From Fidelibacterota bacterium (GTDB lineage: Bacteria > Fidelibacterota > Marinisomatia > Marinisomatales > CAZVFT01): DNA of 21,714 nt. Shown one piece after another: positions 7,971 to 14,548 of the stretch. The notes under the pieces are model-generated. The model made no database searches, was not told the DNA's origin, and saw only the letters and a list, made by a program, of their open reading frames with translations. The translations under genes and the position numbers were made by a program. Location of the stretch: contig JACNLN010000149.1 in assembly GCA_014381485.1 (NCBI GenBank), positions 2,662-24,375 on the forward strand. Reading direction: 5' to 3'. Numbering within the stretch: position 1 is the stretch's first letter; each line of letters begins with the position of its first letter.

Positions 7971-8408
7971 ATGACACCTCAGGAAAAATTAATACTCAAA
8001 TTCCTACTGACAACATTTATAATTGGATTGGTTATTGGGTGGGTGCGAAGCAGAGGTTTTCTGGAATTACTTGATCAAACTGAAAAGGCAAAGAATACGG
8101 CAGATAAAATTGAAGCTATTGTCCAGAAGAAACAATCATCAATTGGAAAAACTGATAAAACCGAAGTGAAAATAATGGAAGGGGAGGATGATAAAGTTTC
8201 TTCTGATATTCCTTTTCCTAAAGTAAATTTAAATTCAGCTAACAAAGAGGAGTTAATGTCACTACCAAGGATTGGACCAGCTATTGCAGAGCGGATTATT
8301 ATCTACCGTAATGATTATGGTAAATTTCAAGAGATTGAAGATCTGGTAAAGGTTAAAGGTATTGGTCCAAAGACTCTGGCGAAAATTCAGGATCTTATTA
8401 CCATTTGA
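7971..8408 (+). CDS. ComEA-like helix-hairpin-helix membrane protein
   Basis: This 145-residue protein has an N-terminal membrane anchor (about 9-25, FLLTTFIIGLVIGWV), a charged linker (about 30-80, Lys/Glu-rich and probably flexible) and a C-terminal tandem helix-hairpin-helix domain (about 84-145). The domain reads VNLNSANKEELMSLPRIGP, then AIAERII, YGKFQEIEDLVKVKGIGPKT and LAKIQDL, the ComEA pattern. ComEA binds double-stranded DNA arriving through the outer membrane during natural transformation. The family also contains proteins not involved in uptake. It starts 9 bases after dnaJ and is followed within 13 bases by an unrecognised membrane protein and then PilM/PilN-like genes, which strengthens a DNA-uptake reading. 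I infer, but cannot prove, a competence role. Confidence 0.82.
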   Translation: MTPQEKLILKFLLTTFIIGLVIGWVRSRGFLELLDQTEKAKNTADKIEAIVQKKQSSIGKTDKTEVKIMEGEDDKVSSDIPFPKVNLNSANKEELMSLPRIGPAIAERIIIYRNDYGKFQEIEDLVKVKGIGPKTLAKIQDLITI

Positions 8409-8420
8409 TAGAGAGGAAGT

Positions 8421-9191
8421 ATGACAGATAAAGAAAAAGAAGGTGAAATTCGATATAAATTGTGGTTAAGGGATAGTCTAGAATTATTAATTCTGATTGC
8501 AATAATTATATTAGTTATTGTCATTTATATCCCGAGAAGTATCTGGAATGAAGAGGAAGCGGATCGTAGTGAAAGTCGATTTCGAATGGTTAATGTCTAT
8601 GATGTACTCAGTTTGTATCATAATCTTTCAGGACAAACAACGGAAGATGGTTTTAAAGCGATGAATCTCGTAAATGCAGCTCGGGATTCCTTGGTTGCTG
8701 ACACTACCTTCTTAGGAAACCAAACTATTTATCTTGGAGAAGATACTTACCAGGCGGATATGAATAGAAAATTTGCTGTGGAGTATGATACCCTTTTCGG
8801 CTTTTTAATGACAAGAAAAGACACTCTAAGTGATACAGTTTTGACAGTGCTAACATATAATGCGAAAAGAGAGGGAAATGATACGTCCTATATTCGGATA
8901 AATCTTATTCGTCCCCATCTAAAGGATTCCTTGTTTGTTGGAGTTGTTGATACAGTTATATCCAGTCACGTTGAGATTATTTCTTATTATGATTCATTCA
9001 GACCTGATTCATCGATGTTTCGATGCCCCGTGATAGACGAACTATACAGGATAAATGTGTCTGAGGATGGCACAATAAAAGTTGAAAGCCCAATTACTGA
9101 ATTTAAAAAACAGAAGTTCCTGGTTTTTTCCTATAAAACAGAGTCCCATGGCTGGATTGACGGTGGTGAAAAAAGTTGGGTTCGATTCTAA
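8421..9191 (+). CDS. Unrecognised single-pass membrane protein
   Basis: I do not recognise this 256-residue protein. It has a short charged cytoplasmic N-terminus (1-18), one strong membrane helix (about 20-37, LLILIAIIILVIVIYIP) and a large, acidic extracytoplasmic domain. The segment MVNVYDVLSLYHNLSGQTT leads into a helical part (to about 95), followed by strand-rich sequence. There is one cysteine, C202, in FRCPVIDELYRINV; the tail ends HGWIDGGEKSWVRF. A GAGG Shine-Dalgarno sequence (8413-8416) precedes the ATG. Its place between a ComEA-like gene and a PilM-like gene, with 5 bases to the latter, suggests it is the extracytoplasmic part of the same complex. No function can be assigned from sequence. 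Confidence 0.75.
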   Translation: MTDKEKEGEIRYKLWLRDSLELLILIAIIILVIVIYIPRSIWNEEEADRSESRFRMVNVYDVLSLYHNLSGQTTEDGFKAMNLVNAARDSLVADTTFLGNQTIYLGEDTYQADMNRKFAVEYDTLFGFLMTRKDTLSDTVLTVLTYNAKREGNDTSYIRINLIRPHLKDSLFVGVVDTVISSHVEIISYYDSFRPDSSMFRCPVIDELYRINVSEDGTIKVESPITEFKKQKFLVFSYKTESHGWIDGGEKSWVRF

Positions 9192-9196
9192 CTTTT

Positions 9197-10120
9197 ATGA
9201 TTTTAATTTCGGTTAGAAACAACACGGTTCGATACATTCAAGTAGAAGATTCACAGCAACGGTTTATTGTCAGTAAGATAGATTCTTTCAAGCTGCCCGC
9301 AACTCTTAAATCCCTTGATTTACGATCCCCCGACCTGAAATTTATGCTCCAAGAACATCTGTTTCAGAGAATCTTTCGGGAATTTTCCTCTTCTAAGATA
9401 GAAGTATTGCTGTCGTTAGACGATATGTGGATTGATAATCATATTTATGAAGTTGACTCTAATCTTGAACTTGAGGAAAAGGGAATATTTTTAAATTGGG
9501 TTCATCGTCAGCGAGAAGGTGATTTATGGCATGATAAAATGCTGTTTTATCAAAATTTAACAACTGGTGAAGATCAAAAAGACAGAATCTTATCTTGCGC
9601 TACATATAAAAATGTTGTGGATAGCTTTAAAGAAGCGCTGGAAAATTTTGGAGGAATACCTGTTTGGTTAGAATCTTCCCTGTCGTCTCTCAGTAACGTT
9701 GTTTCATTTCTAAATACCGGAAAAACTGCAAAAATATTACTTGTAGAGCCATCCGGGAAAAAATTCAATGGTTATTTTTATAACAATAGTGAATTAAGCT
9801 CCATTGCGATACTTAATATTACAGGTCAGGAAATAGTACCGACAAATGTAAAGGGGGATTTGGAGTTCATCAATCAATGTCTTCAAGATTTAATGTCCTG
9901 TTGGAAAGATATTAATTCTACCCCTGAACTTCGGATATTTTTAGCAGGTGAGTATACAGATACCCAATTACAACGTTGGATTAGAGATAACAATACGATG
10001 AATTTTGTCACGATAATTTCTCCATTTAGTGAGATGGCATGTGAGGATGTGGAAGTTCCAGACTGCAGTCAGGGTTCCTGGTTTGTTGATCATTTTGGTT
10101 TGATGATAAGGAGGATTTGA
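9197..10120 (+). CDS. Degenerate PilM-like (actin-fold) protein
   Basis: This 307-residue, soluble-looking protein follows the PilM plan. It begins with a short strand (ILISVRNNTVRYIQVE) where PilM has its nucleotide-binding LDIGSSSVK motif. A middle part follows (SKIEVLLSLDDMWIDNHIY, then LELEEKGIFLNWVHRQ) matching the PilM stretch with strand, paired strand and helix before a D/E-rich segment. Next comes YKNVVDSFKEALENFG with PVWLESSLSSLSNV (about 137-168), typical of PilM's subdomain linker. The phrase AKILLVEPSG (178-187) stands where a second phosphate loop would be, and LRIFLAGEYTDTQLQRWI follows near 247-264. PilM is the cytoplasmic platform protein of type IV pili that binds the N-terminus of PilN. 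I chose the ATG at 9197; an in-frame TTG at 9176 would overlap the upstream gene. The family call is by pattern, not by search. Confidence 0.6.
   Translation: MILISVRNNTVRYIQVEDSQQRFIVSKIDSFKLPATLKSLDLRSPDLKFMLQEHLFQRIFREFSSSKIEVLLSLDDMWIDNHIYEVDSNLELEEKGIFLNWVHRQREGDLWHDKMLFYQNLTTGEDQKDRILSCATYKNVVDSFKEALENFGGIPVWLESSLSSLSNVVSFLNTGKTAKILLVEPSGKKFNGYFYNNSELSSIAILNITGQEIVPTNVKGDLEFINQCLQDLMSCWKDINSTPELRIFLAGEYTDTQLQRWIRDNNTMNFVTIISPFSEMACEDVEVPDCSQGSWFVDHFGLMIRRI
10108..10114 (+). promoter_or_regulatory. Strong ribosome binding site (AAGGAGG)
   Basis: A full AAGGAGG lies 7 bases before the ATG at 10122, giving a near-perfect match to the 16S anti-Shine-Dalgarno. It fixes the start of the short PilN-like gene. 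The same sequence and the same 7-base spacing occur before the isocitrate dehydrogenase gene (12138-12144). Confidence 0.8.
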
Positions 10121-10121
10121 T

Positions 10122-10514
10122 ATGCCTGATATTAATTTATTTGGTATCCCCGGTTTTCAAAAGAGAAATCAAAAACCAAAACCTGTTCAAAAAAACAAAA
10201 AAGTAATACAATCTGAAGAAGAAACATCTTCTCCTCGTTTTTATTTCGATAATGTGGTATCCGCTATCATTGCAATTATTATATTTTTGTTTTTGTTATG
10301 GTTTTTTGTTGTAAAAACCAAAGTCCAATTAGAAATCAAAGAGTATACACCTGAACAATACAAACTCAAGGAAAATATTGAGACTCGTAATGTGTCTCCG
10401 TCAGATCCGTTATCTGCTTTATCTCTTAAAGGAAAATCAATAAAAATAATTCAAATATCTGATTTTAAAATGGGGTCCTCTTCAACTCCTTCTCCCGTTT
10501 ACTTCAAAGGATAA
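10122..10514 (+). CDS. Short PilN-like single-pass membrane protein
   Basis: The 130-residue protein starts MPDINLFGIPGF, comparable to the INLLP-type start by which PilN binds PilM. A basic, disordered stretch follows (about 12-38, rich in K, Q and N), then one membrane helix (about 45-64, VVSAIIAIIIFLFLLWFFVV) and about 65 residues outside. True PilN proteins are about 180-220 residues, with a coiled coil and a ferredoxin-like domain after the helix. Here that part is missing or reduced to a small domain ending in SIKIIQISDF. The strong Shine-Dalgarno sequence and position one base after the PilM-like gene show it is expressed as its partner. I see no frameshifted remnant downstream before rsmD. 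The PilN relation is inference from the N-terminus, topology and context. Confidence 0.5.
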   Translation: MPDINLFGIPGFQKRNQKPKPVQKNKKVIQSEEETSSPRFYFDNVVSAIIAIIIFLFLLWFFVVKTKVQLEIKEYTPEQYKLKENIETRNVSPSDPLSALSLKGKSIKIIQISDFKMGSSSTPSPVYFKG

Positions 10515-10540
10515 CAGATTTTTCAGGTATTCTTGGTCAA

Positions 10541-11068
10541 ATGAGAAATATATCCATACTATCAGGAGAGTTTAAAGGCAGGAAACTTAAAACTCTAAAT
10601 AGTGGGAGAATTCGCCCAACTTCATCTCGTGTTAGAAAGAGTATTTTTGATATGCTAATGGATATGGATAGTAAACGTGTACTTGATCTATTTGCTGGAT
10701 CAGGTTCTCTGGGGTTTGAAGCTCTAAGTCTGGGGGCACAGTCTGTAACATTTGTTGACAACGACAATCGATCTTTGTCCCTTCTCCATAGGAATAAAGA
10801 GAAATTCCACACCGATCGAATTGCAATTTTTAAAAGTGATGGTTACCAATATCTTGAAAAGGTAAAAGGACAGTTTGATGTAATTTTTATAGATCCTCCT
10901 TACAGAAATCCAGATCCCAACCGGTTAAAGGAAAACGCAATGAACCGTCTGACATCAGGAGGAGTGTTAATTATCGAAACATCGAAAAGATTGGGTTGGA
11001 GGGATAAGGAAGCAAAAATCAAAGAATATGGTGATACACAAATATCTATTTTCTGGAGGGAACATTGA
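10541..11068 (+). CDS. rsmD: 16S rRNA (guanine-966-N2)-methyltransferase RsmD
   Basis: RsmD methylates G966 of 16S rRNA in the assembled 30S subunit using S-adenosylmethionine. The 175-residue product carries the RsmD start (ISILSGEFKGRKLKTL), the RPTSSRVRKSIFDML block, the SAM-binding motif LDLFAGSGSLGFEAL (about 48-62), the acidic FVDND after strand 2, and the catalytic DPPY (118-121). The length is close to the family norm (about 180-200). The gene starts 26 bases after the PilN-like gene and overlaps coaD by four bases (TTGA). rsmD-coaD adjacency is common in bacteria, which supports both calls. Confidence 0.93.
   Translation: MRNISILSGEFKGRKLKTLNSGRIRPTSSRVRKSIFDMLMDMDSKRVLDLFAGSGSLGFEALSLGAQSVTFVDNDNRSLSLLHRNKEKFHTDRIAIFKSDGYQYLEKVKGQFDVIFIDPPYRNPDPNRLKENAMNRLTSGGVLIIETSKRLGWRDKEAKIKEYGDTQISIFWREH
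11055..11059 (+). promoter_or_regulatory. Ribosome binding site that fixes the TTG start of coaD
   Basis: GGAGG inside the end of rsmD lies 5 bases before the TTG at 11065. No ATG is available at the right place: the conserved enzyme begins RKAVYPGTFDP. The site therefore supports TTG as the true start. Confidence 0.75.
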
Positions 11069-11550
11069 GAAAAGCAGTATATCCTGGTACTTTTGATCCT
11101 ATTACGAGGGGTCACATTGACATAATTGAACGTGGTATTGAATTATTCGACGAACTAATCATCACTCTTGCCATCAACGCTGATAAGAACCCACTTTTCA
11201 GTGTAGACGAACGTATAGAAATGATTGAAGATGCTGTAAAGGATTTTGATAATGTGCAAGTAGCTTCTACAAGTGGTCTTATAGTGGATTTTGCGGCGGC
11301 GGAGAGAGCCATCGCTCTTTTGAGGGGTCTCAGATATATGAGTGATTTTGAATACGAGTTTCAGATGGCGTGGATAAATCGCCATCTCAATAAAAACATC
11401 ACCACTCTGTTTTTAATGCCACACAGGCGTTACACTCATTTGAATTCTACGGTTCTACGTGAGGTAGCAGAGTTAGGGGGAGATATTGACAGTTTTGTTA
11501 CTCCTATGGTTGCGAAAAGGATAAAACAGAAGTTTCACATTACAACTTAA
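11065..11550 (+). CDS. coaD: Phosphopantetheine adenylyltransferase
   Basis: CoaD joins 4'-phosphopantetheine and ATP to give dephospho-CoA, the penultimate step of CoA synthesis. The 161-residue product has the start AVYPGTFDPITRGH with the T/HxGH signature at 14-17, the DADKNP-like INADKNPLFSVDERIEMI block, LLRGLRYMSDFEYEFQMAWIN for substrate binding, and the C-terminal STVLREVAELGGD. Length is typical (about 160). The start codon is TTG, overlapping the rsmD stop and set by a GGAGG. It is probably the last gene of the block that runs from rsmD or earlier, because a 162-base gap follows. Confidence 0.96.
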   Translation: MRKAVYPGTFDPITRGHIDIIERGIELFDELIITLAINADKNPLFSVDERIEMIEDAVKDFDNVQVASTSGLIVDFAAAERAIALLRGLRYMSDFEYEFQMAWINRHLNKNITTLFLMPHRRYTHLNSTVLREVAELGGDIDSFVTPMVAKRIKQKFHITT

Positions 11551-11612
11551 TTTCTTAATCAAGGTGGAATATTCGAATTCTCTCATTTTTACGTTGCCTA
11601 CGATTGATATCG

Positions 11613-11645
11613 AAATTATTAGTCTAAAAAAATAATTTTTATTTA
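11613..11645 (+). terminator. Possible weak AT-rich terminator hairpin after coaD
   Basis: AAATTATT (11613-11620) and AATAATTT (11631-11638) are perfect 8-base inverted repeats with a 10-base loop, followed by T-rich sequence. The stem has no G-C pair, so it would be a weak terminator and could be chance in AT-rich DNA. It lies in the 162-base gap between coaD and the next gene. Confidence 0.25.
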
Positions 11646-11712
11646 AATTCACTACTTATTTTTCAGGTTTTTATTTAGCTATTCTGAAACAATTTGCAAA
11701 ACGGGAGTAATA

Positions 11713-11967
11713 ATGCCAACATACGATTACATTTGTGATAGTTGTGGTCATCGGTTTGAGCATTTTCAGGCTATGGGTGATAGTCTATTGGAAAAGTGTC
11801 CTCTATGCAATGGAAGAGTCAAGCGTCTTATTAGTGGCGGTACTGGCTTGATATTCAAGGGATCAGGATTTTATATCACGGATTACGTCAGGAAGTCTGC
11901 CAGATCAGAACGAGATACTTCCAGTGAATCCACCAAAAAAGAATCTAAAAAAGATAGTGACTCATAA
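11713..11967 (+). CDS. FmdB-family zinc ribbon protein
   Basis: This small 84-residue protein has the FmdB zinc ribbon: MPTYDYICDSCGHRFEH with C8 and C11, then a second pair (C29, C32) in KCPLCNG, followed by the conserved GTGLIFKGSGFYITDY. The C-terminal tail (about 62-84) is rich in Ser, Lys and Asp and is probably disordered. The family is widespread and named after a putative regulator of formamidase in Methylophilus; its general role is unclear. GGGAG (11703-11707), 5 bases before the ATG, supports the start. It stands alone between gaps of 162 and 184 bases, so it may be a single-gene transcript. Confidence 0.9.
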   Translation: MPTYDYICDSCGHRFEHFQAMGDSLLEKCPLCNGRVKRLISGGTGLIFKGSGFYITDYVRKSARSERDTSSESTKKESKKDSDS

Positions 11968-11978
11968 ATGAGTCTACT
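11956..11978 (+). other. Hairpin spanning the stop codon of the FmdB-family gene
   Basis: GACTCA (11959-11964) and TGAGTC (11969-11974) form a perfect stem around TAAA, which contains the gene's own TAA stop. Three more pairs (AGT with ACT) can extend it past a one-base bulge. No T-run follows, so it is not a classic terminator. It may stabilise the mRNA 3' end or be fortuitous. Confidence 0.4.
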
Positions 11979-12137
11979 CCGAAAAGGTTTAGTCAAAATT
12001 GAATGAGGGTAATTGATATTGAAGATTTATCAAATATGCATTCTTTCTCCCTATTATTCAAATTAGCAACTATTTTGGAGAATAAACTCATAAATTTTGA
12101 ACTATAGGACATTTTAGGATACGACTCAAAAATTATT

Positions 12138-12144
12138 AAGGAGG
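12138..12144 (+). promoter_or_regulatory. Strong ribosome binding site (AAGGAGG)
   Basis: AAGGAGG lies 7 bases before the ATG at 12152 and fixes that start, even though the resulting protein has an N-terminal extension of about 40 residues before the dehydrogenase core. It is one of the best Shine-Dalgarno matches in the window and suggests high translation. Confidence 0.8.
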
Positions 12145-12151
12145 CAGAAGT

Positions 12152-13345
12152 ATGACAAATCATGTCATTGAAAAGGCAAGGGAACATTTCGGTAACCTGC
12201 TTCGTCAGCAAATAGCTCGTGTTGATAGGATGAAGGTGGGCGAGGAGCAGACTAACTATTCAGAATTGAAGCCCATTATTATTGGTTTTATAGGTGGTGA
12301 TGGAATTGGACCTTTCATAGCAGCTGAAGCCAGACGAGTGATGGAGTTCATACTTAAGGATGAACTCAACTCTGGCAAAGTGGAGTTCCGGAAAATAGAG
12401 GGTTTGACTATAGAAAAACGGGCAGAAATAAATAAAGCTATTCCCGATAATGTCCTTGAGGAGATAAAGAAGTGTCATGTTAGTCTTAAAGGTCCGACCA
12501 CCACTCCACGAAAGGGAGATCCATGGCCAAATATTGAGAGTGCCAATGTGGCGATGCGGAAAGAATTAGACCTCTTCGCAAATGTGAGACCTGTCCGAGT
12601 TCCAAATGAAGGGATTGACTGGATCTTTTTTCGAGAAAACACTGAAGGTTCCTATGCATTGGGCAGCAACGGTATTGATGTGACAGACGATTTGGCAATT
12701 GATTTCACGGTTACAACAACTCAAGGCTCGGAACGAATCATCCGTCTTGCTTTTGAGTATGCAAGCAAGAACAAGATTAATAAGCTGACACTTGTAACCA
12801 AAGCAAATGTTGTCAAAACTACAGACGGTAAATTTCTTAAGATAGGATATGAAATCGCTAAAGAATATCCGGCAATCGATGTAGACGATTGGTACATTGA
12901 CATAATGACGGCAAAGCTGGTGGATCCCAAACGTCGTACGCAATTCCGGGTTGTTGCATTACCAAATCTGTATGGAGATATTCTTACTGATGAAGCGGCT
13001 GAATTTCAGGGAGGAGTCGGCACAGCTGGTTCAGCCAACATTGGAAGGAAATATGCTATGTTCGAAGCCATTCACGGCTCAGCTCCCAGGATGGTTCGAG
13101 AAGGGCGAGCTAAATATGCCGACCCGAGTAGTATCATCCGTGCTGGGGCGATGCTTTTAAATCACATCGGGTATCCAGATAAGGGAAAGAAACTTGAGAT
13201 GGCTCTTGACATTACCGGTCAGTATGAGAGGAAATACGTCATGACCGGAAGGGATACAGGCGCCACCGGTAGAGATTTCTGCGATTATCTTATGGAAACT
13301 GTTATGGATTCGGACATTGAGAAAAAATGGCGATCCTACCAGTAA
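12152..13345 (+). CDS. icd: Isocitrate dehydrogenase (isocitrate/isopropylmalate family)
   Basis: The 397-residue product is a beta-decarboxylating dehydrogenase, most likely converting isocitrate to 2-oxoglutarate in the TCA cycle. The core starts near residue 41 (IIIGFIGGDGIGP). The substrate region PWPNIESANVAMRKELDL (S130, N132, R136) matches the S-x-N-V-A-x-R pattern of isocitrate dehydrogenases rather than the isopropylmalate form. RENTEGSY (161-168), catalytic K217 (TKANV) and metal ligands in NLYGDILTDE (D276, D280) are present. The cofactor segment reads EAIHGSAPRM (305-314): neither the Asp-Ile of NAD forms nor the Lys-Tyr of E. coli NADP-IDH. The C-terminal MTGRDTGATG is closer to NAD-type enzymes. 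Cofactor choice is therefore open. It is a single gene with its own strong RBS, followed by a terminator. Confidence 0.85.
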   Translation: MTNHVIEKAREHFGNLLRQQIARVDRMKVGEEQTNYSELKPIIIGFIGGDGIGPFIAAEARRVMEFILKDELNSGKVEFRKIEGLTIEKRAEINKAIPDNVLEEIKKCHVSLKGPTTTPRKGDPWPNIESANVAMRKELDLFANVRPVRVPNEGIDWIFFRENTEGSYALGSNGIDVTDDLAIDFTVTTTQGSERIIRLAFEYASKNKINKLTLVTKANVVKTTDGKFLKIGYEIAKEYPAIDVDDWYIDIMTAKLVDPKRRTQFRVVALPNLYGDILTDEAAEFQGGVGTAGSANIGRKYAMFEAIHGSAPRMVREGRAKYADPSSIIRAGAMLLNHIGYPDKGKKLEMALDITGQYERKYVMTGRDTGATGRDFCDYLMETVMDSDIEKKWRSYQ

Positions 13346-13383
13346 ACAAAATATAGACCAATAGGCTCAAGTGATGTTTGTAC

Positions 13384-13413
13384 GGGGGAAAACATACTCT
13401 CCCCTTTTTATTT
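13384..13413 (+). terminator. Intrinsic terminator after icd
   Basis: GGGGA (13385-13389) pairs with TCCCC (13400-13404) across a 10-base loop and is directly followed by TTTTT (13405-13409) and ATTT. The G-C-rich stem with a T-run, 40 bases after the icd stop, is a standard rho-independent terminator, though the stem is only 5 base pairs. Confidence 0.55.
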
Positions 13414-13567
13414 GTGAATCAGTGATCGAACACGGGGAAAATAGTTCCATATGCAGTTTTTATTTCAATCTAGATCTGAAACATTCCAAACTATCAACCT
13501 ATCTCATAACCAATTTGATTTTGAAGATATAAATTGAACAAATTTAAATTCTCAGAAGATAAAATTT

Positions 13568-14548
13568 TTGTTTGTTGATTACGCAAAGATTAAGGTGATT
13601 GCTGGTCGGGGTGGTAATGGTTGTGTTAGCTTCCGGCGTGAGAAGTATATACCGAAAGGGGGTCCTGATGGTGGTAGCGGTGGTCGAGGGGGACACGTCA
13701 TTTTCGATGTAAATCCTCAACTTAACACCCTACAGGATATAAAATATCATAAGCTTTATCGAGCGGATAATGGACGCGATGGTTCAGGAGCAAAAAAAAC
13801 CGGCAAAGATGGAAAGGATATCAATATTCAGGTTCCATTGGGAACTGTTTGTCGTCTTGAGGGTGAGGAGGAAATTCAGGCAGATTTATCTAACTCTGGA
13901 GATCAATTTGTAGCGGCGAGGGGAGGGAAAGGTGGGAAAGGTAATTGTGAATTTGCAACATCTACCCGTCAGACACCTCATTATGCTGAGCCAGGGAAAG
14001 TTGGGGAAGAATTTGTTTATGAAATTGAGTTAAAATTGCTTGCTGATGTGGGGTTGGTGGGCTTACCCAATGCTGGGAAATCGACACTTTTATCCAGACT
14101 GTCTTCCGCTAGACCTAAAATTGCTGATTATCCGTTTACCACTCTGCAACCTCATCTCGGAATTGTGAAATATGGTGAATTTAAATCGTTTGTAATGGCA
14201 GATATTCCGGGATTGATCGAAGGGGCAAGTTCAGGGAAAGGTCTGGGACATCGATTCTTAAAGCACATTGAACGAACATCGCTGATAGCTCTCCTGATTG
14301 ACGTAAGCAAGGAGAGTTGGGATAAAGATTTCAAGACGCTGAAACAAGAACTCCAGGAATACAGTGAAAATCTACAAAGAAAGCCCAAAATCATAATTCT
14401 GACAAAAATGGATCTTATTGACCGCAGTAATACTGAAGTACCCGACGTGATTCAAGGCATTGAGGTAGTTGCTATTTCATCGGTAACAGGGTTTGGTCTG
14501 GATAATTTAATAAAAAATCTCTCTTTATTTATAGATGACCACCGATAG
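13568..14548 (+). CDS. obgE: Ribosome-assembly GTPase Obg/CgtA
   Basis: Obg is an essential GTPase of 50S ribosome assembly that also senses (p)ppGpp. The 326-residue product has the Gly-rich Obg domain (1-158: MFVDYAKIKVIAGRGGNG, the GGPDGGSGGRGG loop, and GGKGGKGN) and a G domain with G1 GLPNAGKS (165-172), switch PFTT (189-192), G3 DIPGLIEGA (212-220), G4 TKMD (279-282) and a G5-like ISS. There is no extra C-terminal OCT domain. The start is TTG at 13568; the family start MFVDYAKI aligns exactly there. It overlaps dprA by 14 bases. About 220 bases separate it from icd, so its own promoter is expected there, but I cannot point to a convincing one. Confidence 0.95.
   Translation: MFVDYAKIKVIAGRGGNGCVSFRREKYIPKGGPDGGSGGRGGHVIFDVNPQLNTLQDIKYHKLYRADNGRDGSGAKKTGKDGKDINIQVPLGTVCRLEGEEEIQADLSNSGDQFVAARGGKGGKGNCEFATSTRQTPHYAEPGKVGEEFVYEIELKLLADVGLVGLPNAGKSTLLSRLSSARPKIADYPFTTLQPHLGIVKYGEFKSFVMADIPGLIEGASSGKGLGHRFLKHIERTSLIALLIDVSKESWDKDFKTLKQELQEYSENLQRKPKIIILTKMDLIDRSNTEVPDVIQGIEVVAISSVTGFGLDNLIKNLSLFIDDHR

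Noticed and set aside
12566..12943. Open frame of 125 codons on the - strand
   Set aside because: It is antisense to the conserved core of icd and is a shadow of that codon pattern.
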